DNA from: an uncultured Flavobacteriales bacterium
GTDB taxonomy: Bacteria > Bacteroidota > Bacteroidia > Flavobacteriales_D > Sanyastnellaceae
Reading direction: 5' to 3'
DNA: 26,622 nt
NCBI GenBank assembly: GCA_937974555.1
Contig: CALJKR010000035.1
Location: forward strand, 1 to 26,622
The first letter of the stretch is position 1; each line of letters starts with the position of its first letter. The notes below the pieces were generated by a model. The model ran no database searches. It was not told where the DNA came from and saw only the letters and a list, made by a program, of their open reading frames with translations. The position numbers and the translations under genes are program-made. This document shows positions 22,671 through 26,622 of the stretch, piece by piece.

Positions 22671-23783
22671 ATGAAGAAGGAAAGGGTTATAGCACATATT
22701 TCACCAGATGAATTTGAGAAGTCAAGTTCATTTATTCAAGCCAATATCAGGGGTTTGGAAGGAATTGTTGTTCCATATTTTGGAGGCTATATGCCCCGAT
22801 TTTCAGAGGGAAACGAGGAATTAATATTGGGATTGATTGATCGCTTCATTTTTAAAATCAAAGGAGATATACATGGATTATCTCGGTCTGAATTTGCATT
22901 ATATAAGTCGTTGAAACGACATCGGGTGGATTTAATTTTTGCTGAATATGGACCCACTGCAAGCGCGGTATATCGCGTAGCTAATGCATTAAAAATTCCA
23001 CTATTGGTTCATTTTCATGGCTATGATGTTTATCATCAACCCACTGTTTCAAAGCACAAAGCACATTATCAACAAATTATTGCCCATGGAGCCAAGGCCA
23101 TCGCTGTATCCAAAGAGATGCGAGAGACGTTGATTTCTTGGGGATTTCCTGCGCAGGATGTTGTATACTCACCTTGTGGTTGTCACACCCAATTTTTGGA
23201 ATTGCCTTTGCCGAGTGAGAGAAAAGGCTTTGTTGCAGTGGGTCGCATGGTGGATAAAAAGGGACCTTTGTTTACCATTCAGGCTTTTCATCGGGCCATT
23301 CAAGACGGCCTTTCAGAAACACTCACTTTTATTGGTGATGGACCACTGATGCCGGTTTGTAGGCAATATGTTGAAGACAACCAGTTGCAAAAGAATATCC
23401 TATTTCTTGGACACCAATCCCATGATATAGTTCTGCAGTGCATGTTGAAAGCCAAGATTTTTCTTCAGCATTCCGTTACTTCTCATGAGGGAGATCGAGA
23501 AGGGACTCCTGTTTCGATTGTTGAGGCCATGGCCGTTGGAATGCCTGTTGTAAGTACACGTCATGCGGGAATTCAGGATGTAGTGCGCCACGGCGTAGAT
23601 GGTTTTTTGGTGAGTGAAGGAGACGTTTCATCCATGGCTGATTTTATCGTACAACTCGCCAATGATCCTGCGGGATGTGAAAGGATGGGGAGTGAAGGTC
23701 GTTCCGCTGTTCGTGCACATTATACCGATAAAATCCATCTGCAAACCATCAATGATTTTATTCTAAACAACTGGAATGGGTAG
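22671..23783 (+). CDS. Glycosyltransferase family 4 (GT-B)
   Basis: 370 residues from the ATG at 22671, three bases after the preceding stop; the TTG at 22665 is less likely. The N-terminal lobe carries LLVHFHGYDVYHQPTV and an IAVSKEMRETLISWGFP helix; the C-terminal lobe has VAVGRMVDKKGPLFTIQAF, FIGDGPLMP, and the GT4 donor motif GTPVSIVEAMAVGMPVVST with its two-Glu pattern (HEGDREGTPVSIVEAMA). It therefore has all of the normal retaining GT-B parts. Substrate cannot be predicted. Its stop lies eight bases inside the next gene. Confidence 0.93.
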   Translation: MKKERVIAHISPDEFEKSSSFIQANIRGLEGIVVPYFGGYMPRFSEGNEELILGLIDRFIFKIKGDIHGLSRSEFALYKSLKRHRVDLIFAEYGPTASAVYRVANALKIPLLVHFHGYDVYHQPTVSKHKAHYQQIIAHGAKAIAVSKEMRETLISWGFPAQDVVYSPCGCHTQFLELPLPSERKGFVAVGRMVDKKGPLFTIQAFHRAIQDGLSETLTFIGDGPLMPVCRQYVEDNQLQKNILFLGHQSHDIVLQCMLKAKIFLQHSVTSHEGDREGTPVSIVEAMAVGMPVVSTRHAGIQDVVRHGVDGFLVSEGDVSSMADFIVQLANDPAGCERMGSEGRSAVRAHYTDKIHLQTINDFILNNWNG

Positions 23784-24960
23784 GCTTTTTATTGTTCACA
23801 TTGGGCATTATTTGATACAACCTCAATCTGGGGTGTATCAGAAGTATATGGCCATTTATAACAGTCTTAAGCCCATCATTGATCTTCATTTGATTGCTTT
23901 TACACACCCAGGGCATTGTAGCCCTGACCCGCGTGTTCAAGTCATACCTTCCCCGCCCAATCTCAAATGGAAGGTGATTGATGAGTGGATGGAGAAGAAC
24001 TTACTTTCAGACGATGTTGTGTGGTTGCGCTATCCTTTTGCCTCTCCATCTCTATTTCAATTGACACAAAAGTGGGGAGCGCAAATGGTCTTGGAACACA
24101 ATACCAATGAAATCACAGAAGCTTTGTTTTTGCAACGAAATGCTTGGAAGTCAAATTCCATTTCATTCAAGAAAATTCTAAGTCGGTCTTGGTGGATATA
24201 CACTTGGAATACTTGGGTGGCCAATCGTACAGATGAGACGCGCTGGGCAAAGGCTTGTCTTCAAAATGTAAAAGGGGGAATTTCGGTGACTTTCGAATTG
24301 GAAAAAAAATTGCACTCGATATATAGCCAATATTCAACATTTGTTCTTCCCAACTGCGTTCCTTTAAGTTCATTGGTTGATGTAAAAAACCCCGTTGTAG
24401 ATGAGGTCAATTTAAAAATGATCATGTTGATAGGATCTTATGACTATTGGCAAGGAATCGAGCGAATCATAAAAAGTGTCGAATCGTACAAAGGAGATTC
24501 TAAAGTGATTCAATTGGATATTTATGGAACATTACCTGACAACTTGGTAAAAAAGCTTCAAAAGGTATCATCACAATCGTTTCAAATATTCTTGTTACCC
24601 GCCATTCAAAGCTCTGATTTGGGGGATACTTTGAATCGATATCATTTGGGTATTGGGACTTTGTCTTTGCACAGAAAAAAAATGCAAGAGGCTTGTCCAT
24701 TGAAGGTAAGAGATTACTGGCGGGTGGGATTGCCTTGTTTATTGGGATATACAGATACAGGGATACTACAAAATCCTGCATTGGCAGATTGGAATTTGAT
24801 CATAGCCAATGATGATAGTGAAATTCCATGGGAGAAAGTTGTGCAGTTTAGTGAGCGACAAAAAATGTTTTCAAATGCAATTCGACGACAAGTCTACCAG
24901 GAATCCATTACCTACGAATCCAAGGTTAAAGAGTTGATCACATTTCTTTTTAAAAAGTAA
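23776..24960 (+). CDS. GT4-like glycosyltransferase (divergent)
   Basis: 394 residues. The N-terminal part has the typical GT-B start (GRLFIVHIGHYLIQPQSGVYQKYMAI) and VVWLRYPFASPSLF, then LEHNTNEITEALF. The C-terminal lobe has MIMLIGSYDYWQGIERIIKSV, QLDIYGTLPD and a weak donor motif (HRKKMQEACPLKVRDYWRVGLPCLLGY), in which EACPLKVRDY stands for the usual E-x7-E pattern. It is more divergent than the preceding GT4. It shares 8 bp with the gene before and 11 bp of its 3' end with the convergent gene after it, and is the last gene of the operon. Confidence 0.85.
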   Translation: MGRLFIVHIGHYLIQPQSGVYQKYMAIYNSLKPIIDLHLIAFTHPGHCSPDPRVQVIPSPPNLKWKVIDEWMEKNLLSDDVVWLRYPFASPSLFQLTQKWGAQMVLEHNTNEITEALFLQRNAWKSNSISFKKILSRSWWIYTWNTWVANRTDETRWAKACLQNVKGGISVTFELEKKLHSIYSQYSTFVLPNCVPLSSLVDVKNPVVDEVNLKMIMLIGSYDYWQGIERIIKSVESYKGDSKVIQLDIYGTLPDNLVKKLQKVSSQSFQIFLLPAIQSSDLGDTLNRYHLGIGTLSLHRKKMQEACPLKVRDYWRVGLPCLLGYTDTGILQNPALADWNLIIANDDSEIPWEKVVQFSERQKMFSNAIRRQVYQESITYESKVKELITFLFKK

Positions 24961-26539
24961 GTTTAACGAAAATCTGTACATCTACGGGGATATTTTCAGG
25001 TTGTCTTTTGTACCACCAACCCCACTTGCATTGCAATTGAAGATGTGGATGCTTGTATTGGGCCAAGACATAGATTCTTTCCCCAGACCCCGAGTAAGCG
25101 GGAATGTAAAAACTGCCCTGAGTCTCTTTTTCCATGGCATAAATTCTTCCGTCCCAATTCAAGCTGTGGAAATTGGCATACCTAAAAGATAAGCGGTACG
25201 GCTTACCCATGGGATGCCATTCTGCATCCTGAAATGCCAAGATTGATTGTAGTCCGTTCACCACGTGAACCTCTGCCCTGGCGTGGAATGTCCAATCTTC
25301 ATCTGCTTTCCAAAATCCATCTGTTCGCAGTTGCTGCCCAACATGATCGCTTCTCCAATGGGAGTCTATGCTATCCGCATAATTGAGTTGGTATCGTATA
25401 TAGAATTTGGCATACCGAAAAGGTTCAAAGACATATTGTGTCAATATTTTTTTGTTTTGATGGAATTCAATGTGACCTGTTGTTTGTCGCATTTGCTCGG
25501 TTGTCATGCCCAACAGAAATAGATGGCCTTTTCTGATTGTCCACTCGCAAATGCCAATATGTACGACATAGCCGAACCATGATGTGGCGTTACTCTCCCA
25601 TTGAGATTGCCATTTGGCTTTGATGCGTTTGTTGATTACGAATACCGCGGATAGACCATTTTTGGCATATTGTTTTTCCAATACTCCTTCGTAGCTCACC
25701 ATATGATTTCCAATGGGAATAGTCTCTTGGACCCAAGAGCGAGCATGCTTTTGATGTAAAATTCCAGTCGAAAATATATGTCGTTCTCCTTTGAATTGAG
25801 TAGCTATGATTTTTTCTTTTTCCGTAAGGGTTCCGGGAATCGCCAATAGCCACTTCCATTTTTTGGTTTGATGCGTGATTCCAATTCCCCGCCATTGTTG
25901 AAGCGGAATACTGGAGGTGTAAGGCTTGATGCGCAATGCGGGTTTAATGATCTGAGTAAATCCCCATCCTAAGTTTCCAATGGTGGGGGAGCTTCCAACA
26001 TATCCTTGTCCGAGAATTGGTGAGAAATCTCCAACAATGCACTCCATATTATTTTTCCTGTACTGCATATAGCCGTTGTGCATTTGTCCACCAATGACCA
26101 GGTGTGGTGTAACCTGAAAAAGGGATTGCAATTTCAGCACAGGTATTCCGCTGGATGTTTTTTTGTACCGCATGGCGATGTATGATTTACGTTGACCAAT
26201 GATGGGTTTTCCATTAACCATGATATGCGGAATCAGCTGCTGGATGCATGAGTCGGATAATGAGGGAATTTGATACAATTCGTGCACGTGCATTAATTTT
26301 CCGTTGCTGCGGATATACGATTGAATGGCCGTGATATCCGATTGCTTGACATATGGCAACTCAAGCAAAGGGCTTAAGTCTTGGGCGTGAATGGAGATGC
26401 ACCAGTTGGCGGATTCACTGCTTTCCCAGTCTTGCCATTGTGGAATAGAAAAATCATCCATTCCCAAGCTGTCTGTACTTTGAGAATAGAGGTGGTTAGC
26501 AGCAAAGAGTGCTAATACTGCGATAAAGCGAAGTGACAT
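24950..26539 (-). CDS. Secreted helix-hairpin-helix plus barrel-like protein
   Basis: 529 residues from the ATG at 26539, which starts a good signal peptide (MSLRFIAVLALFAANHLYSQ); a TTG at 26584 would add 15 residues and is rejected. After a short acidic linker come two helix-hairpin-helix-like units (residues about 50-105: LSPLLELPYVKQSDITAIQSYI, LMHVHELYQIPSLSDSCIQQL), the ComEA-type DNA-binding motif. The rest (about 115-529) is beta-rich with aromatic strands (GDFSPILGQGYVG, IGITHQTKKWKWLLAIPG, FYIRYQLNYADSIDSHWRSD) and ends VQIFVKLTF, an outer-membrane barrel-like terminus. Bacteroidota have a family with this layout, often longer. The function is unknown; DNA uptake is only a guess. 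Confidence 0.75.
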   Translation of the reverse strand: MSLRFIAVLALFAANHLYSQSTDSLGMDDFSIPQWQDWESSESANWCISIHAQDLSPLLELPYVKQSDITAIQSYIRSNGKLMHVHELYQIPSLSDSCIQQLIPHIMVNGKPIIGQRKSYIAMRYKKTSSGIPVLKLQSLFQVTPHLVIGGQMHNGYMQYRKNNMECIVGDFSPILGQGYVGSSPTIGNLGWGFTQIIKPALRIKPYTSSIPLQQWRGIGITHQTKKWKWLLAIPGTLTEKEKIIATQFKGERHIFSTGILHQKHARSWVQETIPIGNHMVSYEGVLEKQYAKNGLSAVFVINKRIKAKWQSQWESNATSWFGYVVHIGICEWTIRKGHLFLLGMTTEQMRQTTGHIEFHQNKKILTQYVFEPFRYAKFYIRYQLNYADSIDSHWRSDHVGQQLRTDGFWKADEDWTFHARAEVHVVNGLQSILAFQDAEWHPMGKPYRLSFRYANFHSLNWDGRIYAMEKETQGSFYIPAYSGSGERIYVLAQYKHPHLQLQCKWGWWYKRQPENIPVDVQIFVKLTF

Positions 26540-26622
26540 CAGGAAGTCATTCTTATCCAATAGCCAAGACTTGGACGTACCCAAGCAGACTGATCGAAAG
26601 TAAAACCTTGTTGTCTTTTAGG

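Overview
The window is a piece of a Bacteroidota chromosome, most likely Flavobacteriales-like. The evidence is a gldH gliding lipoprotein gene, a PorP/SprF gene directly behind a secreted protein with the CHU_C type IX sorting domain, a Bacteroidota-type lysS with a C-terminal extension, several promoter boxes of the Bacteroidota TAnnTTTG type, and no clear Shine-Dalgarno sequences. The DNA is AT-leaning and very dense. No gap exceeds about 130 bases. I see no tRNA, rRNA, CRISPR array or insertion sequence.

Layout. Positions 2-157 hold the 3' end of an Ig-like-domain protein gene, followed by a TPR protein and an outer-membrane barrel protein (both minus). Next come a small lipoprotein and rlmN (plus). 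Positions 3485-7263 are a minus-strand housekeeping block: recO, holB (DNA polymerase III delta'), ricT (PSP1 family) and gldH. A small membrane protein (plus) faces an OmpA-family lipoprotein (minus, 7628-8584). Then 8678-11841 is a minus-strand group: an acidic conserved hypothetical, rsmI and lysS, closed by a hairpin terminator. After it come a MmcQ/YjbR protein, the PorP/SprF plus CHU_C pair, and a biotin carboxyl carrier protein, all minus. hemW (plus, TTG start) reads away from the carrier gene.

The accessory centre is 15998-24960: nine plus-strand genes, most joined by ATGA overlaps or gaps of a few bases. They are an ABC-2 permease (Wzm type), an ATPase with a Wzt-like C-terminal domain, a DegT-family sugar aminotransferase, a WbqC-family protein, a NeuD/PglD-like hexapeptide acyltransferase, a five-bladed beta-propeller (GH32/43-like) protein, a GT2 glycosyltransferase with an unrecognised C-terminal extension, and two GT4-type glycosyltransferases. 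Read together they make, N-acylate, polymerise or decorate, and export a surface glycan (O-antigen or similar) by the ABC-transporter route. The nucleotide-sugar 4,6-dehydratase step is not in the window. A convergent helix-hairpin-helix/barrel protein ends the window.

Most unusual observations: (1) a (TTTTGGG)x4 heptanucleotide tract inside ricT, also a perfect G-quadruplex motif, placed so that gain of one unit would fuse RicT to GldH in frame and loss of one would truncate RicT; (2) TAnnTTTG boxes only 4-7 nt before several start codons, predicting nearly leaderless mRNAs; (3) the unassigned modules in the glycan cluster.
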